The notes under the pieces: model-generated
Seen by the model: the letters and a program-made list of their open reading frames with translations, nothing else
Told to the model about the DNA's origin: nothing
The model's database searches: none
Shown here: piece by piece, positions 1 through 12,804 of the stretch
How the letters are laid out: each line of letters begins with the position of its first letter
Position numbering within the stretch: the first letter of the stretch is position 1
DNA from: Siphonodentalium dalli
Taxonomy: Eukaryota > Mollusca > Scaphopoda > Gadilida > Siphonodentaliidae
Length of the DNA: 64,000 nt
Direction of reading: 5' to 3'
Assembly (NCBI GenBank): GCA_032622095.1
Contig: CP136061.1
Span: forward strand, 117,066,754 to 117,130,753
Position numbers and translations under genes: made by a program

Positions 1-1890
1 TGTCATTCAACGTGGCCATGTGCGTATAATTTTTCGACGCAGTTTATTAATGATAACAGGCGTTTAGCATATTTGTCAACAGAAGCAGAGTTGATGGCAT
101 TAACGTCATTTATATATAGCATCTACAATTATGTCTCAGATTGGAAATAAGTATATTTGGAGTATGATATGAAGTACTATTCACTTTACTGTAATATACA
201 TAAAGAGCGTTTTGTATTCCATGACTGTTGGAATTTAATAAAGAGCGTTTAGCTCGGTGCGTCCGGTGTGGTGTATTGTGCGTGCATGCCATTGTGGGGA
301 AATATTCGGTTTCCTAGTATTATAGATGGTTCAAGGCGTATAATGTATTAGAACCTAATACCAGCAACCGAAAGGGCTAACATATGCGCTGGTCTTAATT
401 GAATGTGCTATAGGTGAAGGTTCACCTCCAGAGTTGTGATGTAAAATCCCTTTAATAATTTAAATAATAAATTGGGGCTCGTTCTGTTTGTAATATATAG
501 GTATTGGAAACATTCAGCTATGTGTGCATGGGATCTGTTAAAAGTTAAAAGGTAAAAGGCGCCCCCATGCATGCAGTATGCACCAGTCACTATTATGATT
601 ATCGCCCTTTCATTACAATATCATAATTGTGCGTAGACACGCCCTATTATATATCACCAGGCAATGTACCTAGGCATATAGAATACACAGAATCAATATT
701 TTCTGAGCATAGCTGTAATAAACTGCCAAGAGTCAGTCTAAAACCGCGCGAACTTAACTTTCTTCATAAGATCCACCTTACATCTTAGATTAAGTCCATC
801 TTAAGTCATCTTAAGACCTTGCTTCGTGAAACTGGGCCCTGGAATATTTCAAACAGTCGTGTGTTTAAGTCGTTGCCGTAACAGGCCATGCCAACAAGAA
901 GGTCCTTCACGGAAGTAATATATATGTTCAGGTTATTAATTAGATAAATCATGTTACTTCGGCCTTCGTTGTAAAGAGTGCAATAAAAAAATAAATGTAT
1001 CCTCAAATGGGTGTCCACATGCACATGCTTGCGTAATGTCAATATATTTCTTAATTTTGTCAAAGTTTAAGCCGCTGCAGTTATTTCTCAGCCTTCAGTG
1101 TAAAATATATTCAAACTGCTCTGACCGGCTTTACAAAATGGTGTTGGTTTTTGGTGGAGGGGATGACATGGGGGGGGGGTGTCGATACGTACAGGTAAGA
1201 ATGTCGTCAATAGTCGGTTGGTCCGTCTTGATGTTTGGCGCTATATCTGTGGTCTCCTTAAATGCATCGTTCCATTTGTTAATCATTGGTATACCTGATA
1301 ATTTCATTTATTTAATTTTTAGGAAGGGCGGTTCAAATCGGTGATTGTTCATAAGCATAAAACCAGACTCTGACTTTTGGTTTAAGGTCTGGGGCAGAAG
1401 GTCTGAAAGATATTGGGGGACTTCTTTTTCGATTATTGTATGGCAGGTGCGTAATTTGTGGATATTGCGTCTTTCACAAAGAGGTCTCCAACCCAGTTCA
1501 ATTAGTGCCCTCTCTTAACTGAGGTCGAGCGTGTCAATTACTTGACAATTACAGTATATAAAACCTATATGATAACATAGTAAATTACTATGTCAAACTT
1601 ATGCCCACTGCGGTCCTAGTGCTAAATTAGAGAATAAATTATAAACTAGTGTATTTTAGATGTGTACATAACAATCCTGACATTATATACGTGTATCAGA
1701 TTTAAGTGTACACTTTTAGAAAATACTCTCGGTTCGACGGTTTCTCCGGCTCCCGTTTGCAATGTTGTTTTAGCATGCCGCCTGAACGAGTTTCAGATGA
1801 GTCGTCATCAGATGAGGGATTTTCATGTTCACTCATTGAAATAGTAGTAAACTGTTATCCGTATTGAGCGATCGTATTGAGCTATAAAAA
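1..1890. other. No gene seen; AT-rich repeat-bearing sequence
   Basis: I see no convincing coding region in this stretch. Near 197-207 and 238-250 it has two copies of the motif AAAGAGCGTTT, which recurs in the 494-bp MITEs elsewhere in the window and near 20.4-20.6 kb, so this is probably an old repeat. The short open frames here (100 codons or fewer) show no domain, signal peptide or coding bias that I can recognise. Confidence 0.5.
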
Positions 1891-1900
1891 CCCCATGTCT

Positions 1901-1990
1901 CCAAAGTTGATCATATTCAATGTTCTATCTTCATCATGGCAAGTTCCAAAGTTGATCATATTCAATGTTCTATCTTCATCATGGTAAGTT
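1901..1990. repeat. 45-bp tandem duplication, two copies
   Basis: A 45-bp unit starting CCAAAGTTGATCATATTC occurs at 1901-1945 and again at 1946-1990 with a single visible mismatch (GGC against GGT near the end). The near identity points to a recent local duplication. No function is evident. Confidence 0.9.
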
Positions 1991-2142
1991 CTCAGGTACA
2001 GGTATTCTTTTAAATAAAAAAAAATGTATTCTTCATCTCCAACGATCGAGGAGAGTTTTTCAATGGGTCAACACAACCATCTAGCCGATTCTGACCAGGT
2101 AGGACACATGCATGTTCTTATGATGCCAACATCCAGCTTAAT

Positions 2143-2776
2143 CCACCAACCGTGTTCACAGACTACGAGAAAGCGGCACAGAACGCGATTAAAGACATAT
2201 TTCCAGCAACGCAACTCAAAGGGTGTATGTTTCACTACAGCCAGTATTTATAAGTATGCTACAGTCACGTGTCATATGAAGTCAGAGTATGACGAACCTT
2301 AATTCGACGTGCCATGGCCTTACCATTCGTCCCCGTCGACCAGTTGAGCGATGCTTGGCTCAATGTACTGGAAGAATGGAAAGAATACACGGAAACAACA
2401 GACCGCCCAATTGACAAAGTTTTCCGATTATGTGACTGTGCAGTGGATAGAAGGTGACGAAGGCCGTAACATGTGGAATCACTACAATACAATCGGCCAC
2501 CGGACCACAAACCACGTCGAATGGTGGCACCGAAAGCTTCAAGGTTACATATCAGCATCAAAACCAAACATATTCGACATGATCGACCACATTAAGAAAG
2601 AGCAATATACAGAATCGACGATACTTCAACTTACTGGTGGCGGCAGGGTTCAACCACAGAGAAGTAAATATCGGGCGGTCAACGTGTCTCTTAGACATTT
2701 CAAGAGAATATTCAGTGAAAACGAGATCAACATTGTAGAATACTTAGATTCAATCGCTAAATTAGTTCGCCATTGA
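2143..2776 (+). pseudogene. MULE-type transposase C-terminal remnant
   Basis: A decayed fragment of a Mutator-like (MULE) transposase. The first part, read in one frame from about 2146, contains FTDYEKAAQNAI followed by LKGCMFHYSQ, which matches the family's second catalytic-Asp region and the C/H motif after it. After a stop and a frame change the second part (2351-2776, 141 codons) contains TTNHVEWWHRKL, the usual T-N-N-H-x-E-x-W-H segment, and then KPNIFDMIDHIKKEQ. Family members run to several hundred residues and usually carry a FLYWCH or similar zinc finger upstream; neither that nor the first catalytic Asp was found. No terminal inverted repeats were identified. Recognition is by motif only, and the gene is clearly dead. 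Confidence 0.7.
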
Positions 2777-2896
2777 GCTATTTCTTAAAGTAGTGTCGTA
2801 TATTTGTTATATGTTTGTTATCTCATTGTATGTATTTTATAAATTATTTTGCATAAATAAATAGATAAAACATGACACAGATTATTTCCTGACATC

Positions 2897-2909
2897 AACA
2901 TTGAATCAG
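2897..2909. repeat. Target-site duplication of the L1-like element (left copy; right copy 9326-9338)
   Basis: AACATTGAATCAG lies immediately before the 5' UTR and is repeated exactly after the A-rich 3' end. A 13-bp direct repeat flanking a poly-A-ended element is the signature of target-primed reverse transcription. Confidence 0.85.
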
Positions 2910-2924
2910 GATTGCTTCCGGTAA

Positions 2925-2932
2925 TGACGTCA
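2925..2932. promoter_or_regulatory. CRE/ATF-type palindrome TGACGTCA in the LINE 5' UTR
   Basis: A perfect 8-bp CRE palindrome lies 15 bp inside the 5' end of the L1-like element. Internal promoters of LINEs sit in this region, so it may be an activator site for the element. That role is inference; the motif itself is seen. Confidence 0.4.
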
Positions 2933-3134
2933 TCGTAAACATGCGGTGACCGGCGAGCTCCGAGAAAATTGTCAATTAAAACAGATTTAGCCCGTGTCAT
3001 TAAGTAATTACAGAACAAACTGGAGGAGCAACGTCCTATAAATTGAAAGGCGATAAAAAGCAGCGCGGAATTTGTAGCAAAAGTAAGGAAGAAGCAGTCT
3101 TGTCGTATTGGCTCGAAAATATGTGAAATAAAAA

Positions 3135-3960
3135 TGATGGAAACCAGATAAAAAAAAGACGATAAACCGGAGCCGACTTACGAATGTAAGAACTTCGAAG
3201 ATATTTCCAAATGTTTTAAAATGTTACATGATTCCTTAGGAGGTAAACTTGACAGTGTAGAACAAAAAGTGGCAGATCTTGCACTGAAAGTTGAGGTGGT
3301 TTTAACAATCGGCAAAAGAAGTCAAAATTAAAGTATCCGAAATTGAAGTGAAAACCCTGCCTCAACTTGAGAACAGAATAACAGATCTGGAAGAAAGATT
3401 GGCCGAATTAGATGTAATGTTCACTGATAAAGAAAAAGAAACGGAGGAAAGATTTGAAGAAGTAAGATTCAGAACAGAAATATTGGAAGAAAAAACTCAT
3501 TCGTTGGAAGATGCGCAGACCAAGATTGATCTCTGGGGCAGAAAATGGAACCTTATAGTTAATGGAATAAAAGGCAGCGATAAGGAGAATTCTGGACTGA
3601 CTTCAAAAAACATTAAAATCATTCGAAAACGAACTCGGCATAGAAGAAGCAAGAATAGCTCAAATGGGTCTGGCAGCATGTCACCGACTACCAACTGGAA
3701 GGGAATGAACACCAGATGTTATTATTAGATTATTAAATCTGGAAGACAGAGATTCTATTCTTGAGGAAGCTAAGAAACTTAAACCGGGATCAGGATATGG
3801 AGTAGCAGTGGACTTATCTTCAAGCCTTTCAAAGTTAAGAGGCAAATTACTTAAAGAAAGAGCGGAAATGTCACCTGAGCTAAAAAAGCGAACAAAACTT
3901 GTATACCTAAAAAAGGAACCTTTCTTGAAGCTTCAGACAAAACAAATCATAAAGGGATAA
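3135..3960 (+). pseudogene. L1-like ORF1 protein (coiled coil and RNA-binding), frameshifted
   Basis: Remnant of the LINE's first protein, which in L1-type elements trimerises through a coiled coil and coats the element RNA. The clear part (3348-3727) has heptad-rich sequence, LPQLENRITDLEERLAELD, then a start of the RNA-recognition region around DLWGRKWNLIVNGIKG. From about 3600 to the stop at 3958-3960 coding similarity continues in another frame, including ACHRLPTGRE and then a leucine/lysine-rich C-terminus, as in family C-terminal domains. The region before 3348 is coding-like in other frames, so at least two or three indels separate it from an intact gene. No start codon can be chosen with confidence. 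Confidence 0.75.
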
Positions 3961-4285
3961 ACAGACTGGGGGAGTGATCATTCTGTTTTACATTTCAGAT
4001 GAACTATTATAAACTGTGGTGAAAACAATTAACCCAAATTTATGTTTGCTTTTTCAGGTTGTTGTTGTTAAACTATTACTTATTCAGGTAACTTATTGTC
4101 CTTCTAGATAATTGCATATAACATATATATATAGATACATGATGCTCCAAAATGGAGTTAAGGATAATTTATTTTCAGTGTGTAAATTAAAAAAAATATA
4201 TAGATATATATTTTCCATAACATTTCCAAGATGTAGTTTGGGGATAATTTAATTTCATCTTGTGCAAATTGAAAAAAATATATCT

Positions 4286-4398
4286 CGAGTCTGGACAGGT
4301 CAAATTGGGTAATGTGTCTCTTGGACTCATAAGGTACATATGCTGGGTGGGTCTAAGAGACACATTACCTGGTTTTTCCTGTCCGGACTCGAAAACAA
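4286..4398. repeat. Inverted repeat (hairpin) between LINE ORF1 and ORF2
   Basis: Two arms of roughly 35 bp face each other: the left starts CTCGAGTCTGGACAGG and the right ends CCTGTCCGGACTCGA. Each also holds the complementary GTGTCTCTT / AAGAGACAC. The spacer between the ORFs is about 720 bp, and this hairpin may be a small foldback inserted in the LINE or part of its structured RNA. The two cannot be told apart here. Confidence 0.6.
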
Positions 4399-4684
4399 GT
4401 GTTTGGAATATATGTCCCAATTTAGTACTTAAGAAAATAGTATTAAAAATCTTAAATATTTATTGTATATACACTACTTTAACTGATTTAAATATGTAAC
4501 AGGGAAAAATGAAGATATATAGAGGAGCTTGCAAGTCTGGATGCAAAATAGATATTAAGTGCAGGAAGCACACAATGTTATTAATTTATGTTCATTTTCA
4601 AGGGGTGTGTGGGAGGGGGGGGGGGTAAAAAAAAACAAGCTGTATTTTTAATCACATGCTGCACTTGAATAACAACACTACTTT

Positions 4685-7600
4685 ATGTCAATTAAGATAG
4701 GAGCAGTGAACTGCAGGGGACTTGGGTCAGACAATAATAAAAGAAGAGATATATTCAATATTTTTAGACAAAAGTATGATATTAGCATCTCCATTGACAC
4801 CCATGCCACAAACAAATGTGAGAGTGTATGAAGAAATGAGTGGGGAAACGAAATGAAATTTACGTCATTCAGTAGTAATAGTAGAGGCATTGCGATTGGG
4901 TTCAAAAGCTCCTTTGAATATAAAAATCATAATTGCATCTCGGAGGAAAATGGACATTATCTTATAATAGATATAACAATAAAAACTCAAAGACTTACGT
5001 TAGCAGCAATATATGGTCCGAATAAAGATAATATTACTTTTTTTGAGACAGTGAAAGAAAAGGTTATAGAACTCGGCAACTTATCTACTATCTGGGTTGG
5101 CGATTGGAATGTTGTGCAAAATTTTGATATGGATACATATAAATATAAGAAATTTAACAATCTAAAAAATTGTGAAGAAGTGGAAAAAATAATTAAAGAA
5201 CTAGATTTAATAGACATATGGAGGAAAAATAATCCAGAAAAAAAAGATATACATGGTATGGTCCAAATAAAAAATGTAGCAGACTTGACTATTTCCTCAT
5301 ATCAAATGATTTAGAACCTCTGGTCACAGCCGTCAATATTGAAACAAAATATAGATCTGATCACGCATCTATAAATATTGAACTCACATTTGAAAAACAA
5401 AAGAGAGGTAATGGAACGTGGAAATATAACAATTATCTTCTAAGAGAGGCACATTATGTGGAACAGGTAAAAGAAATAATAATAAAGACAGTAGATCAAT
5501 ACACAGTAACAGGATACAAACTAAAGGAATCAAAATACACTATAGATGATCAAATGCTGTGGGAAATGATAATGTTAAATATAAGAGGGAAAACAATAGC
5601 ATTTAGTTCAAATAGAAAGAAAAATAATATCCAAAAGCAAAGAGAACTAGAACAAAAGATAGAACAAAATCATAAACTAATTGATGAAACAAAAATGGAA
5701 AATTACCAAAAAGAGGGAGAAGTGTTAGAGAATGAGTTATATACCTTAAGACAAACACATGTAAAGGGACTGATGACTAGGGCCAAAGCACAATGATATG
5801 CTGAAGGGGAAAAGAATACAAAATACTTCGCATATTTAGAAAAAAGAAACTACACGGAAAAAATTATCCCAAAAATAATACGCGGAGATGGTACTTGTAC
5901 ATCCGACATAGAAGAAATTTTGGAAGCACAAAGACATTTTTATAGTGCTTTATACAGTGAAAATGAAGAAAAAGATATACACTGTAATGAAACAAGCTAC
6001 ATCCAATTTATAGATTCTAACAACCCTTTTCTGGGTAACAAATCCTGTGAAGATACAAAAGCATGTGAAAAACTTATAACAAACATAGAATTAGTAAACG
6101 CCTTGAAAATGTGTAAAAAAAAAATAGATGGAATAGATGGTTTTACAGCCGATTTCTATAAAAAAATTTGGAACGATATCTCAAGTTATTTGTTGAACTC
6201 TATAAACGATGCATTTAAAAAAAGACATAATTATGTCAATATCGCAATGACAATGAGTGATAACGTGCTTACCTAAGCCAGGAAAAGACAAATCATACAT
6301 TAAAAATCTTAGGCCTATCACTCTTTTGAATGTAGACTATATACTGGCTCCAGCAGTAATAGCTAATAGAATAAAAACACAAATTCAAACAATGATAAGT
6401 GATACACAAAAACGGTTCCTGAAAGGCAGATATATAGGGGAATGTACACGCTTAACCTATGACTTGATAATAGAATGACAAGAGCAAAATATCCCTGGTT
6501 TAATTCTACTATTAGATTATGAAAAAGCTTTTGATTCAATAAAATGGAAATTCATTCAGAAAACCTTGGAATTTTTTTGTTTCGGGAAAAGCATATGTAA
6601 ATGGGTGACAAAATTATGCAATGAAACAAACAGTCTTGTTGTCAATAACGGACATTTGTCACAGCAATTTAACCTCCAAAAGGGAGTTAGACAGGGAGTC
6701 CCTTTGTCTCCCTATCTATTTATTCTTTGTATTGAATTATTTTCGGCAGCTTTAAAATATGATAATAATATAAAAGGGATAACAATAAACGATAAAAAAG
6801 TTAAAATAAGTCAGTATGCAGACGATTCAGTAATATGGCTAGATGGTAGTGAATCATCACTCAAAGGGGCAATTGATCTCATTACCGCGTTTGAAAAAAT
6901 ATCAGGCTTGAAGGCAAACTTTGAAAAAACTGAAGCTATATGGTTTGGATCCAAAAGAGGATGCACACAACCCCTAAATAATAACACTAAAATAAAGTGG
7001 AACTACCAGGGAAAGTTTAAAACACTGGGGATTTTGTTTGACTTAGAAAATCCTCTTTTTGTGTCTGAAAATTGGAAAGAAAATAAAAATAAAATGGAAA
7101 ACAGTTTAAAACATTGGGCATTGAGGACACTCTCTCACATTGGAAAAACTACTGTGATAAAAATGCTATAATTATTATACAAATATTGACCGTTTTACCA
7201 GAACCACCTGCACACATATTGAAGGAAATGCAGGGCTTGCTGTTTCAGTTTTTTTGGAATGGAAAAAGAGATAACATTAAAGGTACGGTTGGCCTTGGCG
7301 GTGGGTATCCTGTGAAAATATTACCACCCGTCAAAAACCGCCACAAACAGAAAGAACATCAAAATGTAGACAGACTTTGTCCGTATGCAAATAAGAAATA
7401 TCGCATAAACAGTATGTTATTGTCAAATGTTTGACCATTGTTATGTAAACAAAAGCATAAAAAGTTACTTTTCTGGTGTTTGTTTATATTATGATGGTAA
7501 ACATAAAGAGCGTTCTTTGTTGGTGAATTCCTGATATGGAACTAATAAAGAGCGTTTATGCCATTTGTGTGTGGTTAGCCAGTAGCATTGTGCTGTCTTC

Positions 7601-9010
7601 TGTAACACAATCAGGCTCTTGCTTAGGTAAAATATAGTAGGTCTTTATGATAACATGCTGTTTACGTGATGGTCATGGTATATATGAACGAAACTGTATG
7701 CGTTTTAATGTTTTTCTGTTTACGGTGATTAGAACAAATATGAATATTTTCGACAACTAAGGCCGCACGTGCCTTTAAGAGAGACACACTAGTCCAAAAT
7801 ATTGACTAAAAATCCCAGATATTAAAAGCTTTTCAAAATCTTTAAAAATAACATGGGTTAGAAAATTCCTAGATCCCTTTAACTATTCAGATTTGAAAAT
7901 CATTTTAATGGATAAATTGCACATATATGGAGACTCAGCTCTTCTAAATTTGAATAAAGCCAGTCTAATGTGAATTGCTAAGCGATTCAATCCATTCTGG
8001 AGAGATGTCTTAATAGCTAATGCAACATTATCCACAAACCCCAATACAGAAATAGAATATAAGAAACAGCCACTATTCCATAACATACACATTCAGAGAG
8101 AGAAAAAACCTTTAATTTTGAAAAGCTGGATAGAAAAACAAATACTACATATTAATGATATTTTGCGGGAAGATGGTTCTTTTATGGACACTGGACAAAT
8201 TCTCTCAAATATGACCTTAAAGTTAACTACTTAACTTTACAAGGAGTAATAACCTCTATTCCTTTAAATTGGAAAAAAGAAATAAAGGCCTCACAAAAAA
8301 AATTGACTAAAAGCTCTAGAATTGATTTAGTAGAAAATATAATTCATGAAAAGAATTTGAACAACCATTTGTACTGGAAAATTGTAACTCTTGTCATTCC
8401 AAATAAGCCATGCGCTCAGGTTGGATGGGAGCATAAACTAAAACTAGAAACAAACGAAATTCGCTGGGATTCAATATATAAGCAAACATTTAAAACAACG
8501 AAAAACACGAAACTGCAAGCCTTTAAATTCTAAATAAATCACAACACTTTAGTCACAAATGTCTTCCTTGAAAAATGTAAGATTATAACATCAAAATTGT
8601 GCACACTCTGCGGAAAGGAAAATGAAACTATAGAACATTTGTTGGTTATCTGTCATCAGAGCAAAATTCTTTGGGAAGAAATTTCAAAAACAATGTATAC
8701 CAAATGTAACATGAAAATTCCAACAAAGATTGAAAAATTTCTTTTCGGAATAGACTCAGACTTTGTCATGAGCACACTTGCAATTAACAATATACTACTA
8801 TTAATAAAACGATATATTTATGTGACAAGGTGCAATAAGAAAAATCTATGCCAAAAAAGGGCAATACAATTTGTTATACAAGAATACAATCTAGAAAAGC
8901 AGGCATTAAAATGGACTGATTCAATTAATAAAGCCTTTGATAATAAGTGGAACAGTGTCCTCAATTTATTTAATGACCCTTGTCCGGAAATTATTCTGGT
9001 AAAAACTTAA
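4685..9010 (+). pseudogene. L1-like ORF2 protein: APE endonuclease and reverse transcriptase, broken
   Basis: ORF2 makes and inserts cDNA at nicked target DNA. The endonuclease begins with MSIKIGAVNCRGLG (catalytic Asn in VNCRG), has GDWNVV near 5100 and ends with the frame-shifted SRLDYF and SDHA motifs near 5280-5370. The reverse transcriptase has LPKPGKD and LRPITLLNVDY (6260-6350), LLLDYEKAFDSI (6510-6540), GVRQGVPLSPYLF (about 6680-6720) and the catalytic YADD (6816-6827). The C-terminal zinc motif, CTLCGKENETIEHLLVIC, is near 8600-8650. Visible damage: in-frame stops near 4829, 5794 and 6476, frame changes near 5250, 6250 and 7170, several stops after 7790, and the MITE insertion. With the MITE and one TTAA removed the reading frame passes directly from FFWNGKRDNIK into RDT, so the MITE entered an ORF2 that was still colinear there. 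Confidence 0.88.
7281..7774 (+). mobile_element. 494-bp MITE, family A, TTAA target, inside LINE ORF2
   Basis: Non-autonomous DNA transposon with imperfect terminal inverted repeats of about 25 bp (outer left AGGTACGGTTGGCCTTGG; right end read inwards AGGCACGTGCGGCCTTAG), flanked by TTAA at 7277-7280 and 7775-7778. It carries two internal copies of AAAGAGCGTT. Other copies in the window are at 18659-19152, 57022-57515 and an interrupted one at 18545-19537; diverged relatives are at 45824-46327 and 60570-61069. A TTAA duplication fits Kolobok or piggyBac-type transposases; no transposase is encoded. Confidence 0.9.
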
Positions 9011-9338
9011 ATTAAATTGATAAAAAAACATTTTCTAAATTAATTTTCAATTTTTAGACCGACCCTGCAGTATCACAAAAATTGAAATATAATAAGAATA
9101 ACTGTCGAAATGATACATTAGCAAGAATAAATGCTATTGATAATTTAATAAGACAGTACAAGAAAAAGGATAAGTTTCAAAATCGGAGATTATTCAAATG
9201 TGCATGTGATTATAGATATATTGTTATAAGAATTTATTTTTTCATTTTTAATGTATATTTATTATGTACAACTTTAATATGTAATTGAGACAGACTATGA
9301 ACATACAAATAAATTATATAAAAAAAACATTGAATCAG

Positions 9339-12300
9339 CACCAAAGGTTCCAAACCCCAAGTTCCCAAATTTACAAATCATTAAAAACCTAGAAAAAGAG
9401 AGTACAAACCATTAAAACCCCAAAAGAAAAGAGGAATAGACTATAAGCGGCAAATGATTGAAGTAAGGGATTATTTACACCTCGTGGATGTATCCCCGGA
9501 AACAATAGCCGTCGGCAAATGGAGATGCTCCCATCGACGGTCCCATACCGTTTCATCCGTTTGACGGTTTTTTACGGTTATTTTATGTCCCCATGAAAAT
9601 TGTCTAAATTAAATATTTTCGTGATTCAAAGTCATGCCGTCAAAATTCAATAGTATATTTATCGGCGACCGTATTATATACGGCAATGACTCCATACAGT
9701 ATATCTGAATCTGATTCTGCTGATATTTAATATGTATTATTAATCCGGCATCCATTGTGTGTTATTCGGGTCCGAATTATCATAAGTACGTTATTCTCAA
9801 ATCCAGGTTTAAGTTCCCGCTTTAGCACTCAACAATTTTATTCGCCATTTATCGTTGGCAAATTAAAAACTATTGTTTTTTGGGAAAATGTTACCTTTTC
9901 AATTGTGGACAGTTGTTAAGACGATCTGATTTCGGTTCCTTTGATAACCGGACAAGTTTACAACAACATAAACAATGAACTGACGCCGCACAGTGACGGA
10001 TGATCACATACATGTATTATATCTACAATTCCAACTTACAAGTACAACTTTACAATTACACGGACCAATTCATCCCGTGTTCATCAATTTTCATTGAAAC
10101 GTGTGGATATGAGACATTGTCATCATTCGCGATGTTCGCCATGTTACGACAATTTACCGGGAGTGCACTACTGGTTTGATGGTCTTATCAAACTATCTTT
10201 GGCTGACTCACTGATATTGATAATAAGTGTCGTGATACCAGTATACAGTTTGATGCATCATGTTTTAAAATTTCATCGCAAAATGTGCGACTACAGGAGA
10301 ACATTGTCGCCAAGTCATCGCGCAAGTCATCGCGCACAGTTATTATGGGATCTGCTATTGTCTTGAAGGTTTCAATCCCTTCAGTCGCTTGTGATATTAT
10401 TGCAATAGTTTGCGCTTAATATCTCAATATTTTGCGCTTAATATTGCGACATTTTGCACTCAAAATTGTGACATTTAAATCAAATTATTGCTTCTTCTAT
10501 ATTGTTTATTGTACAAATAGAGACAATGTTTTAGATTTGTATATAACTATAGGTGTAAATGCTATATGTATGCTATATGTACACTATATTCACAGTATTT
10601 ATCTAATACAAATATAACACTATCGGGTCTGTATGAAATTTGACGCGCTTAGTGTCGCAATATTTTGCGTTCAATATTCCAATAATAAGCGCGACAGATT
10701 TTTGGTATTGTGCTATAATTACGCCTTTTTCGAAATTAATATCGCAAGAAAGGTGCGCCTAAAAATATTACTACTTCTGACTGGTACTGTATTGTCATGA
10801 TGTACGGATTCACCAGTTAAACAAAATCTGTGTTTACAAGTGACTGGACAATTTCATGCCTTACAGGTTTCCAAAAAGTATGCCATTAAGATATTTTACT
10901 TTTACATGTACATACATATGAGTTTTAACTGTGAACCATGTAGCTTTGTTCTTTGTATGTCTTAAAAGGGCATGCCGATTCATGTTTTAGAATGGTCAAA
11001 TTAGAATTACTTGTAAATGAATAGTGATCCGTTGGGTTATCAGCTAGTACTAGTATCGTGTTTTATTTACAACCGTATTTATACAGTAGTTAGTGAAAGG
11101 CGAACACATTATGCGCGCACAGCATTTTTCCGGATTAAATTATACGAGGCAGATAACAAGCTTGATCCTCTGCAAACTGCCAAGTTTAATAAGTGCTGTC
11201 TATCACTTTACGCATTGAGGATTTACATTTCATCAAAACTATCATCGTAATAGAAGAACTAAGATGTATTTTTCAGTTACGAATAATACTAGTTTCGACC
11301 ATTCAAAAACATATGAATCGTAATACCTACTGGGAAGTCATATTGGCACCATCAAGACACCATGGGAACCTGGCTAATTCTATGGTAAATTAGCAAATTA
11401 AGAGCAAAAACTTGGAGTTGACCGATGAAAAATACCAGATATTAATTAAATGGTGTTGAACCGTAAAAAATACAATGGCCTTACAGTTACTGGTTACGGT
11501 CTGCCAGTTACTTAAACGGTTTTATACCGTGGAACATGCTATATACGGCCTGACCGTATGTTTAACGGTCAAAGTTTGGCAGCGATGTTGCGCGGTCTCA
11601 GAACGTTAAAGCGACGGTCTTTTTTCAAAAAAAAAGTGACAGGCCTATCCACATCCATATGAGAAGACACACATATGCATTGTGACAATATATGCATGGC
11701 CGTTTAGGGTTAACATAGAATCGCCGCAACATTATATGATGCCTCTTGAAAAAGCTAGTCGTTGTATAATTTGTAGTTATACGATATATGTACGTATATT
11801 CGATAATATGATTCGGTTTCACTGTCGTGTAAAGGTTTACTCGAGTGGGAACAAGCATGATTATAATAAAGCTTTGATACTTCGTATCGTTTCATCCTGT
11901 CGGGTCTATATGCAAACCCCAAGTATGTGGACGCTAAACGAATATACGGTTAGCTGCATGCATGCATAAGAAAGACAGCATTCACGAGCGTGTGATCAAG
12001 GCGTTACATTATCAACCATTAACCTTCTTGAAATCGCAAATTTGAATGATGAGATGAATGTTAAATTAATTTCAATTAAAATCCATAAATAATGGATATG
12101 TACATAGTATTTCGATTCATATTTCAGATGACTATCGCAGTCCAACTGATCAGACTCAGATACACACAAAACTGGCGAAAACTCATCAGAACTGCTTAAG
12201 TGCTACGCATATTTACTGCACAGAAGATCCGGTTTAGGGACATCTTGGTCCGCGACTTTGACATCTATCTGAATTGACAGTGGTTCCATCATAACGCGTG

Positions 12301-12490
12301 CTTGTTGAGAATGATAAATTCTGTTCAATCATATGCTTCATTGACAGATTCAGATATATACCGTCATTTATGTTGGCATTCGTGCCGGTCGACGCTGGCG
12401 AAACTCCCGTTATCGGGGGTATGAATAATTCGATTACGTCTATATATTTAAATAGTTCGTAGAAATCAGGCACGTGGCTAGACGGTCTCC
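9339..12490. other. No gene seen; clusters of ACGGT/ACCGT motifs
   Basis: About 3 kb without a credible coding region. Two clusters of ACGGT/ACCGT pentamers stand out, at about 9535-9685 and 11455-11625. One pair is inverted: TTTTTTACGGTT near 9567 and its reverse complement AACCGTAAAAAA near 11460. Between 10,380 and 10,750 there are several variants of GCGCTTAATATTGCGACATT. These look like subterminal repeats of an old DNA element, but no clean ends or target duplications were found. Confidence 0.45.
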
Positions 12491-12494
12491 GTTT

Positions 12495-12512
12495 GGGGGG
12501 GGGGGGGGGGGG
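12495..12512. repeat. Homopolymer G run (18 nt)
   Basis: An uninterrupted run of 18 G residues. Runs of this kind are often miscounted in assemblies, so the exact length is uncertain. Confidence 0.85.
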
Positions 12513-12526
12513 TATCCACCTTGGGA

Positions 12527-12636
12527 AATTCCAACTGCATCCCCCAGAATCAGACCAAACACAAGTTTTGCATAATTCCATCTGCATCCCCCAGAATCAG
12601 ACCAAACACAAGTTTTGCATAATTCCATTTGCACCC
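12527..12636. repeat. 47-bp tandem repeat, two full copies and a partial third
   Basis: The unit begins AATTCCA and contains CCCCCAGAATCAGACC; copies lie at 12527-12573 and 12574-12620, nearly identical, followed by the first bases of a third. Short open frames on the minus strand across it simply repeat the same peptide and are not a gene. Confidence 0.88.
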
Positions 12637-12804
12637 CCCCCCTTGCACCTCAGTGCTCAGGCCTAATATCCTATATATTCATAAACCATGATTCTGTATT
12701 CCCGGTATGAGAACATTCAGATATTTTAACCTGAAAAAATGCATAAATCCCAACATCTAGTGGTCTAACTCCAGACAAATGCACACGACTACGGGCAAGA
12801 GACC

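Larger units (their letters stand above)
2910..9325 (+). mobile_element. L1-like non-LTR retrotransposon, near full length, degraded
   Basis: A LINE of the L1/Tx1 type: 5' UTR, ORF1 (coiled coil plus RNA-binding region), inter-ORF spacer, ORF2 (APE endonuclease, reverse transcriptase, C-terminal CCHC) and an AT-rich 3' tail ending in an A run. It is bounded by a 13-bp target-site duplication, AACATTGAATCAG, at 2897-2909 and 9326-9338, which fixes both ends. Without the MITE at 7281-7774 (plus 4-bp duplication) it is about 5.9 kb. Both ORFs carry frameshifts and stops, so the copy cannot move on its own. Confidence 0.88.

Noticed and set aside
10094-10366. 90-codon open frame with a hydrophobic segment
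   Set aside because: No domain and no similarity to anything I recognise; it lies in a repeat-like region, and the length is expected by chance.
12234-12634. Minus-strand open frames of 117 and 64 codons with repeated peptide
   Set aside because: The repeated peptide comes from the 47-bp tandem repeat, and the frames run through a homopolymer G tract.
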